Source: Puffinus mauretanicus (taxonomy: Eukaryota > Chordata > Aves > Procellariiformes > Procellariidae). From it: DNA of 64,000 nt. Location: positions 992,001-1,056,000 of the forward strand of contig JAJKFH010003599.1 in assembly GCA_023333565.1 (NCBI GenBank), given 5' to 3'. Shown here piece by piece: positions 12,095 through 21,883 of this stretch; positions within the stretch are counted from its first letter, which is position 1, and each line of letters begins with the position of its first letter. The notes beneath the pieces were generated by a model. That model had not been told where the DNA came from, did no database searches, and was given only the letters and a program-made list of their open reading frames with translations. Both the position numbers and the translations under genes were made by a program.

Positions 12095-14193
12095 AGCCCT
12101 TTAAAAAAATCTGCACCTTTAAAAATCAAACGACAAATGCATGGACGCCAGGGACAGTACTTTCCCGCTGTGCCGCTGCCCCCCTTTCACTCCCGATGAG
12201 GCAGGTAACCCTCCCTCATACTCCTCCGAGGTTATCTTCTACCACATTTGCTCTTTTCCAGGCAGCAGGTACACCTGCTTATTTTCTCTTTCATTTTTTT
12301 CCAATCTAGTCTTTCCATACAGTAGCAATCTCATTTATAGGCAGAGAAAAATTAATGCAGCGTAATTAGGTGAGTTGCACAGGAACGCCGGGTTGAGCTG
12401 GCAAGCACCAAAGCACCGTCACCTCAAGCTCGGGTCTGCTGCCACACCAGCATCCCGCAGATCCCGTATGCCACCCGGACCATGCACAAATCCACTCATT
12501 GCTGCTCAACACCTTCGGCCCATCAGGTGACGGCGTCCCATTTCCTTTCTGGTTCACTCCACGCTTCCTGGCTTTGACATTTATTAATTTTCCAACTGGG
12601 TCACCAACCCAGCTTGCTGCAGCTCCAACCCCCGGGTCGTCCCAGGCACTCACTGTGCCCCCCTGCCAGCAAAACCTCTTTCTGCAAGCTGGGGGAGGCT
12701 GGGGAGTGGGGGGGGAGGAGTGGGTTTAGTTCATTTTGGGTTAGGAGTCCCAGCAGGCAGGAGGGGTGGCAGGCTCAACCGCCTGCCCAGAGCACTGCAC
12801 CCCATGGTCGTTCCTCCTCCTCGTTTCCAGAGGGTCTCAGGAAGCCCCTCGCCCCGCAGAGGCAGGGTGTAGGGAGAAAGGGCTGGTTTGGTGTAAGGTG
12901 AGAAGTGGGTAAATTCTGCTTTGCTTTGGAAAGGAAGTGATAAAGCCCCTGTGAAGCAATGGCACGTGTCCCTGCCTGGGCCGCCGAGGGGTGTTTGTAG
13001 CGAGGGGGCAAACTCGTACTGAGGGATGCCCCATTAGCAAGGCGAGGCTGTACAGAGCACTGAGGTTTGATGTGGAAGAGGCAAAGTTTGCAAGGACAGG
13101 CTGTTTTAATAGAGCAGCCCAAACATTCTGAGAAGGAGGATGAAATGCCTTTAAAATTCAGGGTGAGTAATTTATAAACAACTTGATGGTGGCTGGAAGG
13201 CTGAGTGGAAAAGAGACAAGGAGCTTAAATCTCTTAAAGATCAGACGATTTTTTCTGGAAGTGTGGGGCGAAACTTTTCCCGTCAAGGTCAGGCAGAAAT
13301 ACAAAGCTTGAAAGAGCACTGAGCAATCTGATGAGCAATCTGGAGAAACAAAAGGTTTGCTTTTGGAGAGGTTCACAAGGAAAAATATGTTAGCCAGCCA
13401 CACCACTTTTAAATAAAAATCACATTCAGCTAGAAAAGCAAAGCTCTCTAGTAGTTTGTCCCCTGATAGATCCCCCCAAAATGCCTGGGACAATCGGGTC
13501 TTGATGTTATTTCTTGCAACAGCAGTAGTGCTGGTCCCCGCGTGGAGCTCCTTGTGTCCTTGTCTGTACCACGGCAGAGCCCTGAAGGGTGCTTGCAGAA
13601 AGTGGGCAAGCACGCACAATAAAAGCCAGTTATATTAGCAAAGGCGAAGGTGGTGAGGCAGTGAATTAATTTCCGAACATCTGTTATCCAATGTATAAAT
13701 ATGTTTCCTTATGTAATAAGAACGAAATGAAGATGTCAGCAGATTTTTGTTTTACTTTCCCTGACTTCGATATTTTTTTTTTTTTTTGACAGATGAGATG
13801 AGCCTAATTATTCCCTTTAGAAGGTATTTACAAAGTTACACATCTTCCTCTCAAAAGTAAGTCATAATACTGATGCCACACACCCATTCCTGACAAGGCG
13901 TTACATCTGGAAACTTTTCTTTTTTTAAATGTGGTAGATTTCTGCCTAAAGACACCACATTACATTTTGTAAAAAGCTAGGTACACCACCCACCACCAAG
14001 CAGAGCCTGCCACTCTTTGTCAGTTAATCCCATTCTTAAAGGTTTGGGCCCTACCGGTCTGACTAAGAACACTTAATCACGTTTACCACCGGGTATTTTT
14101 CCTGCTTTTTGACTGATTGCTTTTTTTTGGTGAGGCATTCGGCAATTTTCTCTCTTAAGCGGAATCGGGCCGGCAGCGGGGCTCGGTGCCGGC

Positions 14194-14214
14194 AATGTGA
14201 CAGCAGGGGGCAAG
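14194..14214 (+). promoter_or_regulatory. Candidate CTCF binding site
   Basis: The 12-mer acagcagggggc at 14200-14211 matches the published CTCF core CCASYAGRKGGC at 11 of 12 positions; only the first base differs. It sits inside a CpG-rich block, a usual setting for constitutive CTCF sites. Occupancy cannot be judged from sequence. Confidence 0.45.
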
Positions 14215-14244
14215 AGCGCACCAAAAATGCTGCCTGGGCGCCGG

Positions 14245-14300
14245 GGCAGCGGCAGCGGCAGCGGCAGCGGGAGCGGGCGGGGCGGGGCGGGGCGGGCCGG
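14245..14300. repeat. GGCAGC / GGGCGG tandem repeat
   Basis: Four exact GGCAGC units (14245-14268) are followed by GGGAGC and then several GGGCGG/GGGGC units. The right part is a string of Sp1-type GC boxes, and the G-runs could support a G-quadruplex on the + strand. The six-base periodicity explains the Gly/Ser-rich translation of the + frame, which is not evidence of a protein. Confidence 0.8.
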
Positions 14301-14325
14301 CGGCCACCCCGGCAGCCCCCTCCCA

Positions 14326-14504
14326 GGGAGGGTGGCCCGGGGAGGTGGTGGATGCCCCACCCCTGGGGACACTCAAGGTCAGGTTGGACGGGGCTCTGAG
14401 CAACCTGATCTAGTTGAAGATGACCCTGCCCACAGCAGGGGGGTGGGATAGGTGACCTTTAAAGGTCCCTTCCAACCCAAACTATTCTACGATTCTATGA
14501 TTCC
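14326..14504 (+). mobile_element. CR1 LINE, 3' terminal fragment
   Basis: The segment reads like the standard 3' untranslated end of avian CR1. It starts with a 'ggaggtggtgga' run, continues through 'ggacactcaaggtcaggttgg', and ends in 'ccttccaacccaaac' followed by the tail 'attctacgattctatgattc'. CR1 elements lack poly(A) and end in repeats of this octamer type, which fixes the orientation as +. About 180 bp survive, the usual heavy 5' truncation. It lies inside a CpG-rich block. The 5' boundary is approximate because the surrounding DNA is also GC-rich. Confidence 0.9.
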
Positions 14505-14755
14505 CGGAGCGGGGAGATCCCCTTCGGCCGGGGAAAGCGCGGAGGTGCAGGGGAGGGAGGGGAGGGCGGTGAAACAGCGGCAGATACCGAGAGGGAGGAT
14601 TTGGGGGCGGCGAGAGGGGGGGGGGTCCTCCTACTTTTTTTTTGTACTCGCTCCTTTTCATGCAATTTGCCTCTCTGCCTTGTTGTTCTCTCTGTTACTG
14701 TATTGTCATTCAGGCTTTCTGGAGCTGTTCTTGAAAACTGAAGTCGCCGTTGGAA

Positions 14756-14989
14756 ATGTTTATAATACTAGGCATTTTGATCTGCATCTTTGTGAGCTGT
14801 TGCATCCTCGCTACATATGGGAAAGCCCTTCTGCATATGCATGATTTTAAGACTGTAGATGGTCCTGTTCCCTTCCAAAAGCAGAAAAACCAACCCCTAA
14901 CTGAAGTATCCATGCTCAGGTTGTTTGCTGCTAGAATCAGATGGGCAGTAGAGATCACATTAATAAAAGTCTTCATATGTTCATTATAA
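14756..14989 (+). CDS. Possible 77-aa single-pass membrane microprotein
   Basis: I do not recognise this frame. From the ATG at 14756 it encodes 77 residues. Residues about 2-20 are an uninterrupted hydrophobic stretch (MFIILGILICIFVSCC at the start), followed by a more polar part containing YGK, HMHDFK, QKQKNQ and RIRW. That pattern is of a signal-anchored or single-pass membrane microprotein. The ATG has G at -3, a moderate Kozak context; an in-frame TTG two codons upstream is not a likely start. A long pyrimidine-rich tract ends in CAG at 14713, about 40 nt before the ATG, as for a coding second exon behind the CpG island at 14157-14640. A CAG|GTTGTT at 14919/14920 could be a donor that ends the coding exon early. 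Against it: no known homologue, short length, and a mildly hydrophobic frame arises easily by chance in T-rich DNA. Confidence 0.2.
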   Translation: MFIILGILICIFVSCCILATYGKALLHMHDFKTVDGPVPFQKQKNQPLTEVSMLRLFAARIRWAVEITLIKVFICSL

Positions 14990-15459
14990 AGTTGATCTTT
15001 TTAAAATTACTGCAATACAACTTCCATGAAAGTATGGCCCATCTCTCAATTAGTGAGACTTTATTTCCATTCTGTAAATCACTGGAATGTTGCCTTCTCT
15101 TTTTGATAGTTACCTGTTTGTGGTTTAGTTTGAAAAGCCTCTAACATTTTTTCCTAGCAAGAATTTTGAACAAAAAATTCTCTTTCAAGACTTTTTAGCT
15201 TTAAAACTTCTCTTTAATAGAGAAAATTTGGGAAGGGAAACAGAACAAAAATCTTGTTTTGCAAGGCAGAATCTTGCTTTGTTTGGGTTTGTAAACTGGA
15301 ATTTTCACAGACATGTCCCATTTTCTTATGCATCTTCATTTAGGAAATTAAAATGCAGGGAATTTGGGGAAAAGCTTAGGGAAAAAAGGGCAAGAGCGGA
15401 GGGCACTATCCTGGCCCTTTCCAAACTTCAGTATTGATGGAGAGAGAATAATTCCCCAT

Positions 15460-16010
15460 TGTTCTGGTTCCAGCTGGGATAGAGTTAATTTTCTCTCTAG
15501 TAGCTGGTGTGGTGCTGCGTTTTGGATTTAGTATGAGAATAATGTTGATAACATGCTGAAGTTTTAGTTGTTGCTAAGTAGTGCTTACATAGTCAAGGAT
15601 TTTTCAGCTTCCCATGCTCTGCCGGGTGCACAAGAAGCTGGGAGGGGGCACAGGCAGGACAGCTGACCCAACTGGCCAAGGGGATATTCCATACCATATG
15701 ACGTCATGCTCAGTATATAAACTAGGAGGCGTGGTCTGGGAAGCAGTGACTGCTGCTCGGGGACTGCCTGGGCATCGGTCGGTGGGTGGTGAGCAATTGC
15801 ATCGTGCATCACTTGCTTTGTATATTCTATTATTATTATTATTATTACTACTACTATTTTACTTTATTTCAATTATTAAACTGTTTTTATCTCAACCCAC
15901 GAGTTTTCTCCCTTTTACTGTTCCGATTCTCTCCCCCATCCCACAGGAGGTGGGGAAGTGAGCGAGCGGCTGTGTGGTGTTTAGTTGCTGGCTGGGGTTA
16001 AACCATAACA
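15460..16010 (+). mobile_element. Solo LTR of an avian endogenous retrovirus (551 bp)
   Basis: The element begins with TGTTCTGG and ends in ATAACA (TG...CA termini). It is flanked by the exact 4-bp duplication CCAT (15456-15459 and 16011-16014), which fixes both ends. I recognise the 5' sequence ('ctgggatagagttaattttc') as a very common bird LTR. Inside are a TGACGTCA CRE palindrome (15699-15706), a TATATAA box (15714-15720), an ATT/ACT microsatellite (about 15827-15856) and an ATTAAA poly(A) signal (15875-15880), giving + orientation. No gag, pol or env sequence lies beside it, so recombination between paired LTRs has removed the internal region. The family is probably ERVL- or ERVK-like; the 4-bp duplication does not settle which. 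Confidence 0.9.
15699..15720 (+). promoter_or_regulatory. LTR core promoter: CRE palindrome plus TATA box
   Basis: A perfect TGACGTCA (CREB/ATF site) lies 8 bp upstream of TATATAA in the solo LTR, so the core-promoter motifs look intact. Transcription would start near 15745 and run rightwards. Confidence 0.6.
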
Positions 16011-19000
16011 CCATTTATTAGACATTTACACATTGTTTACTTCAAGGACATGGAAATGCATATTTATCATATACATCACTTGTTATTGTTCTTACTTCCT
16101 GACTGGATGACTGAAAAAGGAAATTAAGCTGTGCTGAATGACATGTGTTATTGATAGCACAGAAAAAGAACAAACTTCACAGAGAGAGCCTAAACCATTA
16201 TAGGCCTATGTTGCTTAAAGGTAACTAATTATTCCTGGTAGAGGTTTTGCTTTAGCTGTGATAAAAGTCTGAGGATACAAAAAAGGCAAGGTTAGTAGGG
16301 AGAGGTAATATGCTTTGTTAGATTAACTCTTACAACTGGACAACTTTTTGGGCTCACAGGTACTTTGACTCCATACAGAGAGTCTATAAGCAAGTATTTC
16401 CTTTACTTTTACTACGGGAGGTGTCACGTATGGACCACACACTTTGGAAAGGAGTTTGCTTTCTGTGCCATTAATGCTGCAACTTTACAGCTGCTGGTGG
16501 TGTAACTTGCATGGAGTTCCACTGCAGAGGAAAGTGGGAGCTCCCGCGTTACTCCAGCTTACTGGAGGTGTTTCTGCAGCTGGGTTTAGCCAGCTGCACA
16601 CTTTCCCCACCTCAGCATGGACACGTCCTAACACTGTCAACCAGACCCCAGGCTCTTCCCCTTCAAGCAGTATTGCTCATAGCAAGGCCTGAAGGCAATT
16701 CACACTCCAACGCCTGCATCCAGCTTGGGTTCCCCTGCTGAAGGATTGAGAGCTGCAGTAATGCCTTCCCGGTTTTAGGCTTTTATAAATATTCTCTGTT
16801 AAATTTTTACAGCTACTACTTTGCCATCCATTTGGATTTGGATTTATGTTACCAGGGAGTTGGTTTCACTTTTTGCACACCAATGCACAAAGCTGTTTTT
16901 GGCAGATTCATTAAATTGACTGAGGAGAGAAAAGGGAGGGAAGGCACTTAGACATCATCCAATACTCAAAGAGGACAACTGGATATTTTTATTTAAAGAA
17001 TCTGTATAATTCTTCTTTTATGGTCCCTGTTCAGTGGTCTTCAAAGTCAACAGTGTTCATTGAATCAAACTTAATGGCTGTATAGGCTTTTAAAAAGAAA
17101 CTCCACACATTAGTGTTGTCCAGGTTAGGGACTCCTCTTTTCCAAGATAATGTGCTGAATGTATCTCCTCTTTACATTAATAAAGGCATATGAGAAGAGA
17201 GGAAAGCAACCTCCCTGTTTCATGCTAGGAGTTGTGACATTTGGAGGCTGCACAGGCAAACAGCTAGCTCCTCTAGGAAGCCTGCCGCTGCTTCTCCTAG
17301 CTGTGGGAAAAAATTGGAGGCCATAAGTTGATTCTATTTTTGCCCAAACAGCCTGTGGAAAGCAAAATAGAGTTTCCTGTGAGAACACTCTGCTTCCAAA
17401 GCCTTCTAAGCCTGCCAGTGACTACGGTGCGGTGTCACACGGCCAATCTCCCTCACTAGCTGCATGCGCGTGGTTATTAGGCAAGGACAACAAGGGTGGG
17501 CAATGGCACTCGTGGGCACTCCGACGTTTTCCTTTGAGACTTTGCATAGGTGAATACCAATGTTGTTCCTTAGGGACCTGTTTCTCACACAGGCTGGTAA
17601 GGACAACTGGCGGGCACAAGGGTGACATTTAGAGCTTGGTGTGTCAGCAGGAGGCAGTGGGGGAGAAGGTTGTGGCATGGCACCGATGCCTGTTGCTGCA
17701 TGCTTGCTGCTCATCAGTCAGCAAGTGTTCCCTGAACAAAATTGTTCGGACTTGTCTCATTAAAATGCTTTCTCCTAAAATGGCCACAGTTTGTTGCCAG
17801 CATGTTTTTGTAGCCTCACTATAATCCTGGAATCCCCCATAGCTTACAGACACTTTCAGGCCAAGAAACAACAGCTGAAACAACCCCTCATTTTCAGTCA
17901 CAGTTGTAGCTCAGAAATTTTACTCAAGTTTCTTGGGCTTAAATTCACAGGCTGCCCTTTACCTGTCAAGGTGAGATTTTGAGCTACTGGTTGTCCTTGC
18001 TCCAAACACGCATAGGAGCAAGACCCAGCAACTGCAGTCTGACTAAGAGGATGGATGTTTGTCCAACTATCCTGCGAGAGGTTATGCAAACCAATGTGCT
18101 GACCATGCTTTGAGGTGTCGTTGCTTGACATCTTCTTTCACTTTCTTTAACCACTTTCCCATTCCTCTAAATATAGATTCTCAGGAACGGCAGATAATCG
18201 TGTTGCTTCTGTCCTGGCACCTACTGGTAAGACCTCAGCAGCACATGGATGAAATGAGAATGATCTCATAAGGGAAATACATGCAGGGCTTCAAACTAGC
18301 ACTCCTCTCCTTCTCTCGCCACAGCTTGCCTCTCCATGTTATAAGCCTGGCCATACCTCAGAAAGTCCCTGTTTTCTTGCAGGAGCTCAGAAGTCAGTGA
18401 CATTTTTTCAGTCCGCAGCTTTTTCAAATGTAGATGCTGTAACGTTTTGACACACCACAGAGAATTAGTAGCAAAGGGCTCAAAATGTGCAGCACAGCCC
18501 CTTGCAGTTACAGACAACAAACCCTGTAACACCCTTCCCAGAGAGTCACATTATATCTTCACAGTAGCTGGCAGAGGAGAGCAAAGAAAGCTAGGTATCT
18601 TCCAGTTCCTGGTCTAGGCGTAGCTATGGATCACAGGTATCTACTTGTCCTCAGGGCAGCATTGCTCTTCAGCTTAAATGGCTCTTTTCCTTTTTCCTTC
18701 CTCTATGTGTTACAGACAGCAATCATGCTCTCCACCTTCCCTTTGCTAAAGCAGCCAAATCCTTCCATCCCCCTTCATACCTTCATAAAACAACTATCAT
18801 TGTTCTTCTCTGAGGCAGTGGCCGCAAATGATATTTTGGGTCCATCTTTCCTAAGATTCTGGCTTTTAGAGCCAGAAGGTCTTACAAAAGGTACCCTGCA
18901 GCTGACTCGAGGACAGTGCTTCCTGACCAGAGACAGTTAATCATCAATAGTATCCAGATGGTTTGTGACTGGGCCTAGTGATGATGCATATACTTGGGGA

Positions 19001-19569
19001 ATTTCCAGGTTCTGTTCATGATTCATTCAGCTTTGACTTTCCTGGCTGAACAGGGAAGATCTCACAAAACATAGTAATAGTTTGCATTATAGAGCGCTTC
19101 ATACACAGCTGTGCACCAATTGAACTGGAGATTTTGAGATGACTTCTTCATGGAGAAGTCGTGGTGTTACATCATGAGGTTGGATCTGTACCAGTTTTGC
19201 TCTTCTGTTGTGTACAAGCACAGGCTCACAGGAACCTTTAATAAGATTTGTTTTATCTGTCTCCCAGGCCATTTACTGCTGCAGTGGGAGAGGGCTTAGC
19301 TTCCCTTCCACTCTGCCATTTTGCTTGTATCCCTGCTTTAATAATGACAGTAATGCAAACTGTCACTCCAAAGGCAGCTGACTTTTAACAACCTGACACC
19401 AGGTTTGCATCTTAGAATACAACTGCAGTCATTCAAATGAGTGATAAGAAATGCAGCAGAGCATCCTTTTGGCACCAGGAAGATATGCATCTACTCTTGG
19501 CACTTCGGTGATAATGAGATGCGCCTTATCAGTGTGTTGTGTGAGCGTCTGCAACATCCTTAAGACGTT

Positions 19570-19610
19570 GGTCCCACTTCAGCTAACCTTCAGGTCCCAC
19601 TTCAGCTAAC
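19570..19610. repeat. 18-bp direct repeat, 23-bp period
   Basis: ggtcccacttcagctaac occurs at 19570-19587 and again, identical, at 19593-19610. It is probably a recent replication-slippage duplication. Confidence 0.85.
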
Positions 19611-21625
19611 TGCCAGGAATATGCCGGAGTCAGAGGATGTGGTGGCAGTTTCAAGGTCAAATCGTGCTTATTGCTCACAATCACTGTGCTTGATATATTC
19701 TGGAGAGTTTTGGTGTAACAGTCTGGCTTTTGTTCTCCTTCTGATGGAGGAGAAACTTGCAGAAACTCACAACATATCACTTACCATGAAGGTGCTCAAC
19801 TATGTGAATGTTGCAGCACTGCTAGCAGCCATGCATAGTTAGCACAGGTTGGTACCCCGCTATGCTTTCTTCTCCTGGTGCTATCACCACACTCACACTC
19901 CCTGTCTTTCACTGTGGGCTGCTGGCTGCTTTAAACCGCCCCAAGCTCCTGCCCCTCAGGGCATGCTCTGCTTTCATGGGGGCAGGGGACACGGTCACTA
20001 GTGGGCCCAGCGCGGTGGCTCTCCCGGCACCTGCAAGCATCCTGGCTGCAGGCTGCACACCCTGCTCTCCACCTGCGCCTGCAAGCATGCTCAGCTCGTA
20101 GGACCCTGTGCCTCAGGGGCAGCAGGGAGGCCTCCTGGGAGCTGTAGCACAGCCTGTATCCTTCCCAATAATAGTACCCTGTTGCACATCCTTTCTGGGG
20201 AAAGCCCCGTAACCGATGAATATTATTCCCCATTATTTAGCCTCTGCTGCAATACTCTGCTGGAAAGGCGGAGTCCTCGAGACACCTCAGCTGACATCGC
20301 TTCCTCTGCCCCCTGCATCCTTCACTCCTCCAGCCCCACCGACCCCCTCCCCAGCTGACAGGCTCCATGGCTTGCTCCGTGCTGTCACAGGCAAAGGGGA
20401 CACCCATTTCTCCACTGCGCTGTCCCCCTCCCTTTGCCAATGACTCATCCTTGCTGTGATTCCTTCAAGAAGCAAGTTAATACCATCAATTAAAAAAAAG
20501 AAAACAAAATATTCAGTCCTTCCAGCCTCTCAGCTGCTTCCTTTTTATTTCGATCTACAGGCTCTCCGAGGCATCTCATTTTGTGTGCTGAACCGCATCG
20601 AGCACTGATGCCGCTTTCCTGATGACAGAAATGCTCTGTTCTGCTGGCCAGCACTGCCTGTGCACATAGGGACATAAAATACTCTGCAGGACACTTTATC
20701 CATGTCCCTAGAGGCTCCAGAGAAGAAGACTCAGCCAGGTACACAAGGGTGGCAGTGCCAAAATGTTATCGATCATCCCTGTGCCATGGCCCAGGCGAAA
20801 GTCGACCTCTCGGCTCAGCAGCACTCCCTGACGCAGCGGCAGAGGCAGGAAACGGGGGGGGCAGAGGAGCTGCCCCACCACGGGAGACCAGTGCAGCCCA
20901 TTGATATCTATAACAGAGTGGTTTTCAGCTGTTGTTTGAGCTGTTTCATCATTTATGTCTATTGCCCTCTTCTCCGGGAAAAAAAATTAAAAGGCAAAAG
21001 TGGAGGGAGCCTAGAACAGAAATGCTCCTGCTTTTCCGGAAGAATGATAATGGCTCCACCGTGCACTGTTCTTGTATCATAGCCTTCCCAAAAATACCGC
21101 TAGAGCCAACTGTTTGCAATTTGAAAGTGCCCCCTCCCCCAATTTAGTACACACTCAGACCTCAGAGATACAAACTGGCAGAGATCCTCCAAAAGCAGCA
21201 CTCGCCAAGGTCCAGGTGGGGCAGCGACAGAGCCCACGGCTTGTGGCTTTGCTCATGATCCATCCAAGGTGGCTATGCTTTTTGTGTGTTCTCAAGCAGT
21301 GGCCTACCAAATGTCTAAGAAAGGCCATTTTCGTCTCCAGCCCAACGATCTAATCTAATACTTTTCTAATACTTTTCTTTTTGGAAATAAAGCAGGTTAA
21401 TGTTGATATTTTTGGCCACATGCAATTTGTAGAACACAGAAAATAATAGAAAACATATTTTAACTACCATGCCTTTTTATTCCATATCCTTCTGACTACA
21501 ACAGAGAAAAATATCTTCCTGTTATCACATTCGTTTCATTTTTACTAGACTTGTGTAAACTTTAACTTCTGTGATACACAATTCAATTTCTTTTGGGTTT
21601 CAGAGACAGTGGCAAAAGGAAGAAG

Positions 21626-21658
21626 GAAGAACATCTGAAGAACATCTGAAGAACATCC
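21626..21658. repeat. 11-bp tandem repeat, three copies
   Basis: gaagaacatct is repeated at 21626, 21637 and 21648; the last copy ends in C instead of T. Small recent tandem array. Confidence 0.85.
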
Positions 21659-21859
21659 CTCACTTTATTATTGTTCCTGGTATCCCACCAGCCCACCCTC
21701 ATTTGGGCTGTCAGATGAAACCAATAGCTCTCCTTTAGGCTTCTCTATTCAGAAAGCAGAGGTTGTACAGCACTGAATGGGCCTCCTGGAGGAGAAGGCT
21801 GATGATTTGAGTTTTGTCCTATGGGCTGGCGCAGACCAACTATGTTTTACTGGGTTAGC

Positions 21860-21883
21860 TTCTCATCATTCTTCTCATCATTC
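21860..21883. repeat. 12-bp tandem duplication
   Basis: ttctcatcattc occurs twice head to tail (21860-21871 and 21872-21883) with no difference. Confidence 0.85.

Larger units (their letters stand above)
7261..14150. other. Gene-free stretch, no recognised gene
   Basis: Mostly AT-rich unique sequence. It holds a (TTTA)n run at 9226-9245, a long T tract near 11067-11092, a (TCTCC)n run at 12066-12094 and a T tract near 13772-13789. The segment 12360-13000 is somewhat GC-richer, and its overlapping frames on both strands look like composition artefacts. Near 10350-10380 the run 'cccatttttcagatgggc' vaguely recalls the middle of a MIR element on the minus strand, but the flanks do not support it. 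I see no coding exon. Confidence 0.55.
14157..14640. promoter_or_regulatory. CpG-rich island, interrupted by a CR1 fragment
   Basis: The segment is abruptly GC- and CpG-rich compared with AT-rich flanks. It contains a CTCF-core match (14200-14211), GGCAGC/GGGCGG tandem repeats (14245-14300) and a purine-rich right half (14505-14625). The middle third (about 14326-14504) is a CR1 3' end, so the CpG-rich unique DNA is in two blocks. Vertebrate CpG islands usually mark promoters. A splice-acceptor-like tract and a small ORF lie immediately to the right (14640-14990), so this could be the promoter of a short two-exon transcript, with a possible donor GCG|GTGAAA near 14568. No TATA box was seen. 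It may instead be an orphan island or enhancer. Confidence 0.5.

Noticed and set aside
14197..14451. Gly/Ser-rich + frame across the GGCAGC repeat
   Set aside because: It is a direct translation of a hexanucleotide repeat and runs into the CR1 fragment.
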